From positions 45,141-109,140 of the forward strand of contig NZ_JAIKLE010000026.1 in the NCBI RefSeq assembly GCF_022267315.1: DNA of 64,000 nucleotides, given 5' to 3'. This document shows positions 45,879-53,971 of the stretch, in pieces; the first letter of the stretch is position 1; each line of letters starts with the position of its first letter. The notes under the pieces are model-generated. The model did not search any database and was not told where the DNA came from. It was given only the letters and a program-made list of their open reading frames with translations. The position numbers and the translations under genes were made by a program. Source of the stretch: Maribellus maritimus. Its GTDB lineage: Bacteria; Bacteroidota; Bacteroidia; Bacteroidales; Prolixibacteraceae.

Positions 45879-46102
45879 GATGACGATTATGGTTACCTGA
45901 GAATGGAGTTTGGGAGATCTAAATGACAAAATATTATACAGAGTATGTAAAAAATTTTGACACACTCTCATTTTACTTCCAATTTAAATATCTGAAAACA
46001 TGCGCATTACAATAGAGGTATTGAATTTGATAAGTTAAGTACATCTTGAAAGGAAAGTACCTTGACAACAAGTGTTACACACATAACATTAAAAACTAAT
46101 TA

Positions 46103-48415
46103 ATGAGTACCTCAATTAAATCTTACTTCCGAAATTTCAAAAAGCACAAACTGATTTATGGTATCACCATTGGAGGATTTGCCATCAGCCTGGCGGTGTT
46201 GGTTATGATTGTTTCCTATATTATAGAAGAAAAAAATGTGGATAAACATTTCCCCAACATTGATTATATGTACCGGATTAAGCAGGCCGATGGAAATGCC
46301 CAGATACCGGAACGAATGTATCAGCCAATTCTGAACGCAGCACCTGAGATTGAAAAGTTGTGTTTGCTCGAAGCAACAAGCGTACTCTATGAATATAATA
46401 GTGAGAAGAAATGGGCAAAAGCTGTTGCTACAAATGGAGAGTTTATTGATATCTTTTCCGTTGATGTTATACAGGGCACAACAAAAGATTTATTAAAGGC
46501 AAAGACCGACGTTTTAATAACAGAAGGTTTTGCACAAAGAGTGTTTGGTGATAAAAATCCATTGGGCGAAATTTTGGAATTTGGTAATAATGAAAAAAAG
46601 GAAGTCAGGGCTATAATTGCAGATCCCCTTGAATCAAGTTCATTAAAATACGATGTTATTTTTAATCTGGATCAGGAATTATTTGGCTCAACAAGAGGCT
46701 TTAATGAGGTAACTTATAAGATGTTAAATGCCGTTTTCCTTCTAAGCTCTGGCACAGGTTCCGCCGAAACCGAAGCAAAAATCATGGAAATTTTAAAACC
46801 TTATGAAGGATATGATGAAACATTGTTAAACGTTCAGCCTTTTAAAGATATTTATTTCGATCTTAAGGGAGATAACGACCTGTTTAATCATGCCAACCTT
46901 AATATGATAAAACTGCTTTCATGGATTGCGATTATTATTTTAGTGCTGGCTGTTTTTAATTACATCAATCTTACAACTGCTCTTAATAGTGAGCGGCATA
47001 AAGAAATCTGTATTCGCAAAACCACAGGAGCAAAACGTGAGACCATTTTTTCACAGTTTTTATCTGAATCCTATTTATCCTGTTTTATAGCTTTGCTTTT
47101 GGCTGTTGGATTTGCCATTATCATTTCTCCGCTTTTTAAAGATTTGTTTGGCAGGGAGGTAAATATTTTCGAAGCCTTGCAAAATCCGCAAATACTCCTT
47201 GCCGTTATCCTGATTTTTGTTGTAATAGGCGGCCTTACGGGTGCGTTACCGGCTCTGGCAGCATCAAAGTATAATGCCATTGATTTATTACAGCGTAAAG
47301 TATTGTTGAGAAACTCAAATGTGAGAGGTGTATTTAATACAATACAGCTTACGGTAACTTTGAGTTTAATTATTGCCCTTTCAATTATTACCAAACAAAT
47401 CAACTTTGTTAAAACGAAGGACGTAGGCTTTAACAAGGAATTTCTATTGGAGGTTCGTCTTCAGGGTAAAACAAGCGACAAGGCAGCGGTGATCAAGGAG
47501 AAATTATTAAAGTATCCGAATATTACAGATGTAACAGCTACGCACGGCAGACCGTTTGCCATATATTCGACGAGTTCCGGTTCCTGGAAGAAAGATAGTG
47601 TTGAATATGAAATTGACAATTTATCTGTAATGAATTCAGATACTTCCTTTCTCTCTGCATTTGGGCTCGAAATTGTTAAAGGCCGTAATTTTCGTTTAAC
47701 TGACAAAGGCCAGAATGTATGTATTATTAATAAAAAAACTTACGATTACCTTCAATTAGATGATATTGATGAATCCGAAGTTTTCGGTTCAAAAATCGTA
47801 GGTGTGGTAAAAGATTTTCATTTTAAAGATATGCATCAGGAGCTGGGATTTATACAGCTTAAATACGACCCGGATAATTTGAGCAATCTGAATATCAGGA
47901 TAAGCGGCAATGATATACCCGGAACATTACATGTAATAAAAAATACACTAAAAGAATTTGAACCTAATTTAAACTTTGAACCCCGGTTTTATGACGAATG
48001 GATAAACACAATGTACCGTAAAGAAGAAAACCAGGCAAAAGCGATTGTAATTTATGCTGTTATAGCTTTGCTGTTATCAAGTTTGGGATTATTAGGGCTG
48101 GCAAGATTTTCAGCCATCAGAAGAACGAAAGAGATTGGAGTACGTAAGGTAAACGGTGCAAAAGTTCGCGAAATTTTGGTCATGCTGAATTCCGGTTTTG
48201 TGAAATGGGTTGTAATTGCATTTGTTATTGCATGTCCGGTTGCCTGGTATTCGATGAACCGGTGGCTGGAAAGTTTTGCTTATAAAACTACTTTAAGTTG
48301 GTGGGTTTTCGTTTTGTCGGGAATACTGGTACTTGGAATTTCGCTTTTAACTGTTAGCTGGCAAAGCTGGTGGGCGGCAACGCGAAATCCGGTGGAAGCA
48401 TTGAGGTATGAATAA
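46103..48415 (+). CDS. MacB/FtsX-type ABC transporter permease (double unit)
   Basis: The protein is 770 aa with TM1 at 19-42, core 1 motif GDKNPLGE (149-156), TM2 at 267-288, unit-1 segment KEICIRKTTGAKRET (300-314), TM3 at 324-343, TM4 at 362-385 (GALPA turn) and TM5 at 408-430. Core 2 is small, with GRPFAIYSTSSGSWKKD near its start, and exits through GVVKDFHFKDMHQEL. The tail begins at 676 (KEIGVRKVNGAKVR) with several changes: NSGFVKWV, ESFAYKTTLSWW and VLSGILVLGISLL. It ends SWWAATRNPVEALRYE, where SWW replaces SWR/SWK. The start follows a 224-bp gap that holds a motif shared with the 38193-38526 gap. Confidence 0.9.
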   Translation: MSTSIKSYFRNFKKHKLIYGITIGGFAISLAVLVMIVSYIIEEKNVDKHFPNIDYMYRIKQADGNAQIPERMYQPILNAAPEIEKLCLLEATSVLYEYNSEKKWAKAVATNGEFIDIFSVDVIQGTTKDLLKAKTDVLITEGFAQRVFGDKNPLGEILEFGNNEKKEVRAIIADPLESSSLKYDVIFNLDQELFGSTRGFNEVTYKMLNAVFLLSSGTGSAETEAKIMEILKPYEGYDETLLNVQPFKDIYFDLKGDNDLFNHANLNMIKLLSWIAIIILVLAVFNYINLTTALNSERHKEICIRKTTGAKRETIFSQFLSESYLSCFIALLLAVGFAIIISPLFKDLFGREVNIFEALQNPQILLAVILIFVVIGGLTGALPALAASKYNAIDLLQRKVLLRNSNVRGVFNTIQLTVTLSLIIALSIITKQINFVKTKDVGFNKEFLLEVRLQGKTSDKAAVIKEKLLKYPNITDVTATHGRPFAIYSTSSGSWKKDSVEYEIDNLSVMNSDTSFLSAFGLEIVKGRNFRLTDKGQNVCIINKKTYDYLQLDDIDESEVFGSKIVGVVKDFHFKDMHQELGFIQLKYDPDNLSNLNIRISGNDIPGTLHVIKNTLKEFEPNLNFEPRFYDEWINTMYRKEENQAKAIVIYAVIALLLSSLGLLGLARFSAIRRTKEIGVRKVNGAKVREILVMLNSGFVKWVVIAFVIACPVAWYSMNRWLESFAYKTTLSWWVFVLSGILVLGISLLTVSWQSWWAATRNPVEALRYE

Positions 48416-48442
48416 CAAAAAGACTAAAAGATCAGACGAATC

Positions 48443-50818
48443 ATGATAAAAACTATCTTTCTAAAACTTTGGTTTCGGAAATTGGTAAGAAACAAAATAT
48501 ATTCAGCAACCAATATTTTAGGCCTCACCATTGGATTCTCTGCCTTTATACTCATTGCACTATTTGTTCGGTTTGAACTTAACTGGGATAAAAATCACCA
48601 AAATTACAAGCGGCTTTATCGCATTCAAAGACAATTTACACAAACACTTTATACCACAAATGGAAATGATATTTCTCCTCACACCCGCGCATTCACTGCG
48701 CAAATGATAGAAGGACACTTCCCCGAATTTGAAAAAATTTCGGTTATCCGCGAAAACGGAGGAAGTTTCCTTTTTACAAATTCAGAGCACAAAATATACG
48801 ACGACAAAGGAATTCATGCCGACAGTTATTTTTTCGATTTATTTAGCTACGAATTTATCGCCGGAAACAAAAGCACAGCCTTAAACGAGCCCTTCTCAGT
48901 CGCCCTCTCCGAAACCGTTGCCGAGAAACTTTTTGGAGATAATTCTGCCTTGGATAAAACAGTTCTGCTGGACAAAAAATATACACTAAAAGTAACGGGT
49001 GTATACAAAGACCTCCCCTTTAACACGAGCCTCCGCCCAACTTACATTATTTCTTTTGCAACACTAAAACCTTTAAAAAATATTGCCAGAAACAAAAGTT
49101 GGTCGGGCGATTGTATGACATATGCTTTGTTAAATCCGGGAGCCAGTCACAAGCAGGCAGAGGAAAAAATAAGAGACCTGTTTACAAAGTACGAGACCAT
49201 AAAAAACGAAAAACTTCAGCTGTGCCCTTTGTCGAAAGTATACCTCAACTTTAACGGGAAAAACGATTACCTGATAGTGTTGAAACTTTTTGGACTTATC
49301 GGGGTATTTATTCTTGCTATGGCCGGTTTCAATTATATCAATTTATCGCTGGCAAAAGCATCAATGCGTAGAAAAGAAGTGGCAGTAAAAAAAGCGATCG
49401 GTAGCAAACGCAATTCGCTTGTACTTCAGTTTCTGAGTGAAACTGTTGTTGTATCACTGATCGCTTTGATATTTGCATTTTTGGTTGCAGAACTCTTTTT
49501 ACCTGTCTTTTCAAATATTGTCGACAAACAAATTGAACTCATTTGGCGAAACGACTGGAAATTTATTTTGTTAACCATTTTAGTTGCAATTACTACGGGA
49601 ATCCTATCCGGAACTTATCCGGCCTGGTTTATGGCCTCAAACAAAATTATTGATTTGTTTAAAGGAAACTTTTACAGCAAAAAAAGTAGTTCTTCCCTCA
49701 ATCTAAAAAAAGTGCTGGTCACTTCACAGTTCGCCATCTCATTGTTTCTTATTGTACTTACATTGTCTTTTTCCATGCAAATAAAACACATCACTGAAAA
49801 AGATCTGGGATTTGAAAAAGAGGGGCTGCTATATACCGAAATTACTGTTTCTGAAACTGAGGTAATGTTTGACCAGCTTCGCAGCCGTCTGCTTCAGTAT
49901 CCTGGAATTAAAGATGTATCCATGTCGAAAAACTTACCGTTTGTTCGTTTTGGCGGAGGATCAGTTAACTGGGAGGGAGGTGATCCGAATGTAAAAATCA
50001 ACTGCCGGTTTAACAACGTGAGTTACGATTACATTTCGGTTTTAGATGCCAGACTGGTTGCCGGGCGGAACTTCTCTTTTGATTTCAGGGGCGATGCAGC
50101 TAATACGTGTATTATCAACGAAACAGCAGCCAGATGTTTTGGATGGGAAGACCCAATTGGAAAGCGAATCAACGATAATAAGCTTAAAGTAGTAGGTGTG
50201 GTACAGGATTTTGTTTACCAGGACATGCATAACCCGGTTGATCCATGCGTTTTAGTTCTGGCACCAAATACAGTTAAAGGAAACTGGATTTTTGCTTTTC
50301 GGGCAGAAAAAGAAATGCAGAAGAGAGCAAAGGAAATCCTGACATCCGAACTGGAAAAAATATTTCCAAACGATCCTTTTGAAATTCGCGATGTTCCGTT
50401 GGCATTTAACAGTGAAAACAGTTTTAAAATTTATCACTCTGTAAACAAAACTTTGCTGTTTTTTACTTTTATAAATGTACTGCTGGCAGTTGTTGGAATG
50501 TTTGGTTTGGTTTCTTATTCCGTGACACGCCGAACCAAAGAAATTGGAATACGGAAGATCAACGGAAGCTCATCGTTACGAATTTTCCATTTATTAAATA
50601 AAGAATACTATTGGCTGATAGCCTATGCACTGGGAATTGCTTTTCCTGCCGCATGGCTTGCTTATAACAGTTTGCCAAGCGCTAATAAATTGCCGGCACA
50701 GCCCTGGATATTTATTTCGGGTGCAGCTATGCTATTGATAATTATTTTAATAAGCACCAGTTACGAAACCATAAAAGCAGCAACCAAAAATCCAGTGGAA
50801 AGTTTGAGATACGAATAG
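48443..50818 (+). CDS. MacB/FtsX-type ABC permease without the common tail
   Basis: The protein is 791 aa with TM1 at 21-43, TM2 at 279-300, unit-1 segment KEVAVKKAIGSKRNS (311-325), TM3 at 334-354, TM4 at 374-396 (GTYPA turn) and TM5 at 424-444. Core 1 has GDNSALDK. Core 2 holds GGGSVNWEGGDPN and exits through GVVQDFVYQDMHNPV. After KEIGIRKING (from 699) the sequence departs from the array's constant module: SSSLRIFHLLNKEYYWLI, then a proline-rich loop SLPSANKLPAQPW, and TSYETIKAATKNPVESLRYE at the end. The module is two residues shorter than the common one. It looks like a copy that escaped homogenisation. Two lipoprotein genes follow after 93 bp. Confidence 0.9.
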   Translation: MIKTIFLKLWFRKLVRNKIYSATNILGLTIGFSAFILIALFVRFELNWDKNHQNYKRLYRIQRQFTQTLYTTNGNDISPHTRAFTAQMIEGHFPEFEKISVIRENGGSFLFTNSEHKIYDDKGIHADSYFFDLFSYEFIAGNKSTALNEPFSVALSETVAEKLFGDNSALDKTVLLDKKYTLKVTGVYKDLPFNTSLRPTYIISFATLKPLKNIARNKSWSGDCMTYALLNPGASHKQAEEKIRDLFTKYETIKNEKLQLCPLSKVYLNFNGKNDYLIVLKLFGLIGVFILAMAGFNYINLSLAKASMRRKEVAVKKAIGSKRNSLVLQFLSETVVVSLIALIFAFLVAELFLPVFSNIVDKQIELIWRNDWKFILLTILVAITTGILSGTYPAWFMASNKIIDLFKGNFYSKKSSSSLNLKKVLVTSQFAISLFLIVLTLSFSMQIKHITEKDLGFEKEGLLYTEITVSETEVMFDQLRSRLLQYPGIKDVSMSKNLPFVRFGGGSVNWEGGDPNVKINCRFNNVSYDYISVLDARLVAGRNFSFDFRGDAANTCIINETAARCFGWEDPIGKRINDNKLKVVGVVQDFVYQDMHNPVDPCVLVLAPNTVKGNWIFAFRAEKEMQKRAKEILTSELEKIFPNDPFEIRDVPLAFNSENSFKIYHSVNKTLLFFTFINVLLAVVGMFGLVSYSVTRRTKEIGIRKINGSSSLRIFHLLNKEYYWLIAYALGIAFPAAWLAYNSLPSANKLPAQPWIFISGAAMLLIIILISTSYETIKAATKNPVESLRYE

Positions 50819-50857
50819 CTTTCACTATCAGCACACATTAAGAACAAATGCTTTAAA

Positions 50858-50874
50858 CTGGCAATATTTTTGTT
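50858..50874 (+). promoter_or_regulatory. Candidate promoter upstream of the lipoprotein pair
   Basis: TATTTTTG at 50865-50872 matches the Bacteroidota -7 consensus TAnnTTTG, 39 bp before the ATG at 50912. No clear TTTG lies at the expected -33 position, so only half of the signal is present. The same bases also read CTGGCAATATTTTTGTT, resembling a sigma-54 -24/-12 site with GT in place of GC. Either way this 93-bp gap is a plausible start of a separate transcript. Confidence 0.3.
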
Positions 50875-50911
50875 ACAACAAACAAAATTAACATCCTAAA
50901 AATCAAAAATA

Positions 50912-52426
50912 ATGAAACGTATTTTCTCTTCATTCATTATTCTAATTTTGATCGTTTCATGCAGCAACAAAAACAAACTCAATACCAACGAGCAAAAATT
51001 GGCTGCTGAAATAAAAACTGAAGAATTACAAAAACTGGAAGCAGAAAAAGCAGCACAAGAAAATACAACCATTATCCCCGATTCTTTGCCTCCCGGATTT
51101 CGGTTTCAGGAAGATCGGTCGGTAGACCTGCAGTTCACACCTAAAGTTATTGATATATCTAATTTCCAAAACACCAAAAAAAATTTTAAACTTTCTGATT
51201 TAATCCATGAAATAAAATATATACCTCTGGAAAATATTCCAAATAAAATAAACGATAAATCTCTGGGATACACTCCGAAACTGGCGGATAATTATATTCT
51301 GATAAAAAGTGGTTTCAGTCTGTTTCTTTTTAATCGCGATGGTTCGTTTAAAGATGTGGTATGTGAAAGCCCAAACGGATATGTAGAAACTTCATCCGGA
51401 AGTGACATTCAAACGGCTACCATAAGTTCACTGAATAATGCAAAAGGCGTTTGGGGCGATGTTTGGTCCATCGGAAATAAGCTGTTTTATCGTTATGTCG
51501 ATAATGGGGCCAAGAAGAATTTTCTTATGACTTATGATATGGATTCTCGTCAAAATCCCCTTTCATTACCTGCTGACAAAGAAAAATACCAGGTTGCTGC
51601 AAAAGGGAAAATTCAGGCCTCGTTAGGCATTGAACGGGAAGAAAGGTTTTCTGAGTATATTCCGTTAAGTGATGATTCATATGCAGGTATTAACCGCAAA
51701 ACGAAATCGGCAATGCAGGGGCAGTTAATGACTTCCTTTCGCTTAAATGGCGATACGCTAACCTCATTCCCTGAATACGAAACAATTAGCAACTACAGCC
51801 ACTCGGTTATGCGTGGTAATTTTCCGCAATTCATTTATCAATACAAAAATACAGCGACCTTCCTAAATACTTTTAACGATACCGTTTATCGGGTTATTCC
51901 CCCAAACAGATTGTTACCGGCCTACATTTTAAATATGGGGGAATATAAAATTAAAACACAGGAAGGTTTTACTCCCGGGCAGGATATTTCTTCGAAACTA
52001 TACATTAAAGATTTTTTTGAAACACCTAAATATATCTACATTAAATTAATACAGGGTTACGATAGCCCCAATAACCGTAAAAATAAGAACATTAAGATTT
52101 ACTATGTCGTTTATGAAAAAGAAAATGGCCGGTTATACCAGCTTCCCGTAAATCCAAAGGGTTACTGCGGAGCTTTTGAAGGTGTTCAAAGCTATTATGT
52201 TCCACAGGGAATTGTAAATGACATTGATGGTGGTTTTCTATTCTGGCCACAAAACGTAAATGCGAAAGGAGAAATTTATGAAGTTGTATCCGGTGAAAAG
52301 CTGAAAAAACACATTACTTCCGACAGATTCAATTATTCATCGGCATCGAAATACGAAAAAGATAAATTAAAAACACTGGCAGAAAAAGTTAAAGGTGACC
52401 AGTTAATTCTGATTGTTTATAAATAA
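50912..52426 (+). CDS. DUF4933-like lipoprotein, probable beta-propeller
   Basis: This 504-aa protein has a lipoprotein signal with Cys17 (LIVSC) and a charged helix LNTNEQKLAAEIKTEE (23-38), probably coiled. Next comes SLPPGFRFQEDRSVD (58-72), a motif I associate with Bacteroidota DUF4933 proteins. The rest is strand-rich with aromatic-Asp turns and FNDTVYRVIPPNRLLPA (321-337), like 6-bladed propeller lipoproteins of the phylum. It should be tethered on the periplasmic side. The downstream gene is a paralogue 7 bp away, and permeases flank the pair, so a periplasmic partner role for neighbouring permeases is possible but unproven. Family name from memory; the lipoprotein call is firmer. Confidence 0.7.
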   Translation: MKRIFSSFIILILIVSCSNKNKLNTNEQKLAAEIKTEELQKLEAEKAAQENTTIIPDSLPPGFRFQEDRSVDLQFTPKVIDISNFQNTKKNFKLSDLIHEIKYIPLENIPNKINDKSLGYTPKLADNYILIKSGFSLFLFNRDGSFKDVVCESPNGYVETSSGSDIQTATISSLNNAKGVWGDVWSIGNKLFYRYVDNGAKKNFLMTYDMDSRQNPLSLPADKEKYQVAAKGKIQASLGIEREERFSEYIPLSDDSYAGINRKTKSAMQGQLMTSFRLNGDTLTSFPEYETISNYSHSVMRGNFPQFIYQYKNTATFLNTFNDTVYRVIPPNRLLPAYILNMGEYKIKTQEGFTPGQDISSKLYIKDFFETPKYIYIKLIQGYDSPNNRKNKNIKIYYVVYEKENGRLYQLPVNPKGYCGAFEGVQSYYVPQGIVNDIDGGFLFWPQNVNAKGEIYEVVSGEKLKKHITSDRFNYSSASKYEKDKLKTLAEKVKGDQLILIVYK

Positions 52427-52433
52427 TCTGAAA

Positions 52434-53960
52434 ATGAAATCAGCAACATTCATATTTGTTCTACTCTTTCTCGTCGCCTGCAAACCACGCAACAAGCTCA
52501 ACACCAACGAGCAAAAACTGGCTGCTGAAATAAAAACTGAGGAGCAAGAAAAGAAGAAAGCCGAAAAAGCTACCGAAGCAAACTCAATTACAATCCCGGA
52601 TTCTTTGCCGCCCGGATTCCGGTTTCAGGAAGACCGCAAAATCGATCCGGAGAATCCTCCTGAAATGATTGACATCGTTGGGAATCTCAACAACAAGAAG
52701 GAAATTAAACTTTCAGACATCACAAAACGTGTCAGGTATATCAGGCTGGCTCCTCCCCCCGACAGTATTTTTTACCAAACGCCGTTACAAATCATTTTTA
52801 CCCAATCGAACATTATTGCTACATCACATTTCGGAACCTGCATATACTCCCTTACAGGTGAGTTTATTGATCTGGTTGGTGTTACTAAATTTGATTCACC
52901 CAATGGAATTCCACCGCCACCAATACCTAAAAACGATCCTTATTTTGCTAAATTTAATGATGCTCCGGAAAAAATAAAAAGCATCAGGAAAAAACAATAT
53001 GGATTTACAAGCAAAGAGATATCCGGCATTTATGAGAATAATTTTTCTGGCGATGATATCTTTTTCAAATACAGGGACAGAGACAAAGAAGAATCCTATT
53101 TAATGAAATATAATGTTAAAAATCAGTCAAATTCCTTACCGCTTCCAAATAATAAAGAAACAAAAGATCTGGTGATTTTTAAAGGAGATAAAATTGTTTC
53201 ATTAACTGATAAATCTACGTTCAACTATCACATTTTAAGCAAGAACAGCAAAATCGGCTATCAGAGGAAATGGAACTCCGCGCAGAATGGAATTATGTTA
53301 CTGTTGGAAAATATGCAGGGCGACACACTTTGTATTTTTAAAGAATACGACAGGATTAAAAACTACGATGCAACTTTGGTCAGAAGTGTAGAAAGTGGGT
53401 CACAATATTTTTATAAAAACCAGTTTACTTATCGCAGCGCTTTTAACGATACCGTCTTCCGGCTAATTCCTCCCAACCGCCTACTTCCGGCCTTTCTTTT
53501 GAATTTTGGAGAACACAAACTAACTGCCCTGGAAGCCATACATCCAAATTACGACTTAGCAAACAAGTTTCTGATTAACAGCTGGACCGAAACTCCTGAT
53601 TATATTTTTATCCGATATACAAAAGACCGCAGTACAATAAATTCGAGAGTAAATAAAACAGTAAAGTACCATTATGCTGTTTATGATAAAAAGCTGAAAC
53701 AAACCATTCATTTGCCTGTCGACCCACTAAATTATGCGTATGAAATTGAAAACAATATTGATGGTGGATTACCGGTTTGGCCCGAATTAATCACCCAGGA
53801 AGGAAAGATTTATAAAGTGTTTGAAGGCTGGGAACTAAAAAAACATGTTCAATCGAAAGAATTTCTGCAATTGGAAATTTCCGCTGAGAAAAAAGAATTT
53901 CTGACACAACTAGCTGAAGCAGCCAGCGATGCAGAAACCATAATCATGATTTTGGAATAA
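52434..53960 (+). CDS. DUF4933-like lipoprotein, paralogue of the preceding gene
   Basis: I use ATG 52434 (508 aa) because it gives a clean lipoprotein signal with Cys16 (FLVAC); the longer TTG start at 52413 overlaps the upstream gene and adds seven residues before it. The protein repeats the upstream plan: LNTNEQKLAAEIKTEE (22-37), SLPPGFRFQEDRKIDP (57-72), and FNDTVFRLIPPNRLLPA in the middle. The C-terminal halves differ far more than the N-terminal 70 residues. At DNA level 52491-52542 matches 50972-51023 at 48 of 52 bases. It is followed by a permease after 11 bp, which implies co-transcription with it. Confidence 0.7.
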   Translation: MKSATFIFVLLFLVACKPRNKLNTNEQKLAAEIKTEEQEKKKAEKATEANSITIPDSLPPGFRFQEDRKIDPENPPEMIDIVGNLNNKKEIKLSDITKRVRYIRLAPPPDSIFYQTPLQIIFTQSNIIATSHFGTCIYSLTGEFIDLVGVTKFDSPNGIPPPPIPKNDPYFAKFNDAPEKIKSIRKKQYGFTSKEISGIYENNFSGDDIFFKYRDRDKEESYLMKYNVKNQSNSLPLPNNKETKDLVIFKGDKIVSLTDKSTFNYHILSKNSKIGYQRKWNSAQNGIMLLLENMQGDTLCIFKEYDRIKNYDATLVRSVESGSQYFYKNQFTYRSAFNDTVFRLIPPNRLLPAFLLNFGEHKLTALEAIHPNYDLANKFLINSWTETPDYIFIRYTKDRSTINSRVNKTVKYHYAVYDKKLKQTIHLPVDPLNYAYEIENNIDGGLPVWPELITQEGKIYKVFEGWELKKHVQSKEFLQLEISAEKKEFLTQLAEAASDAETIIMILE

Positions 53961-53971
53961 AACATACAACC

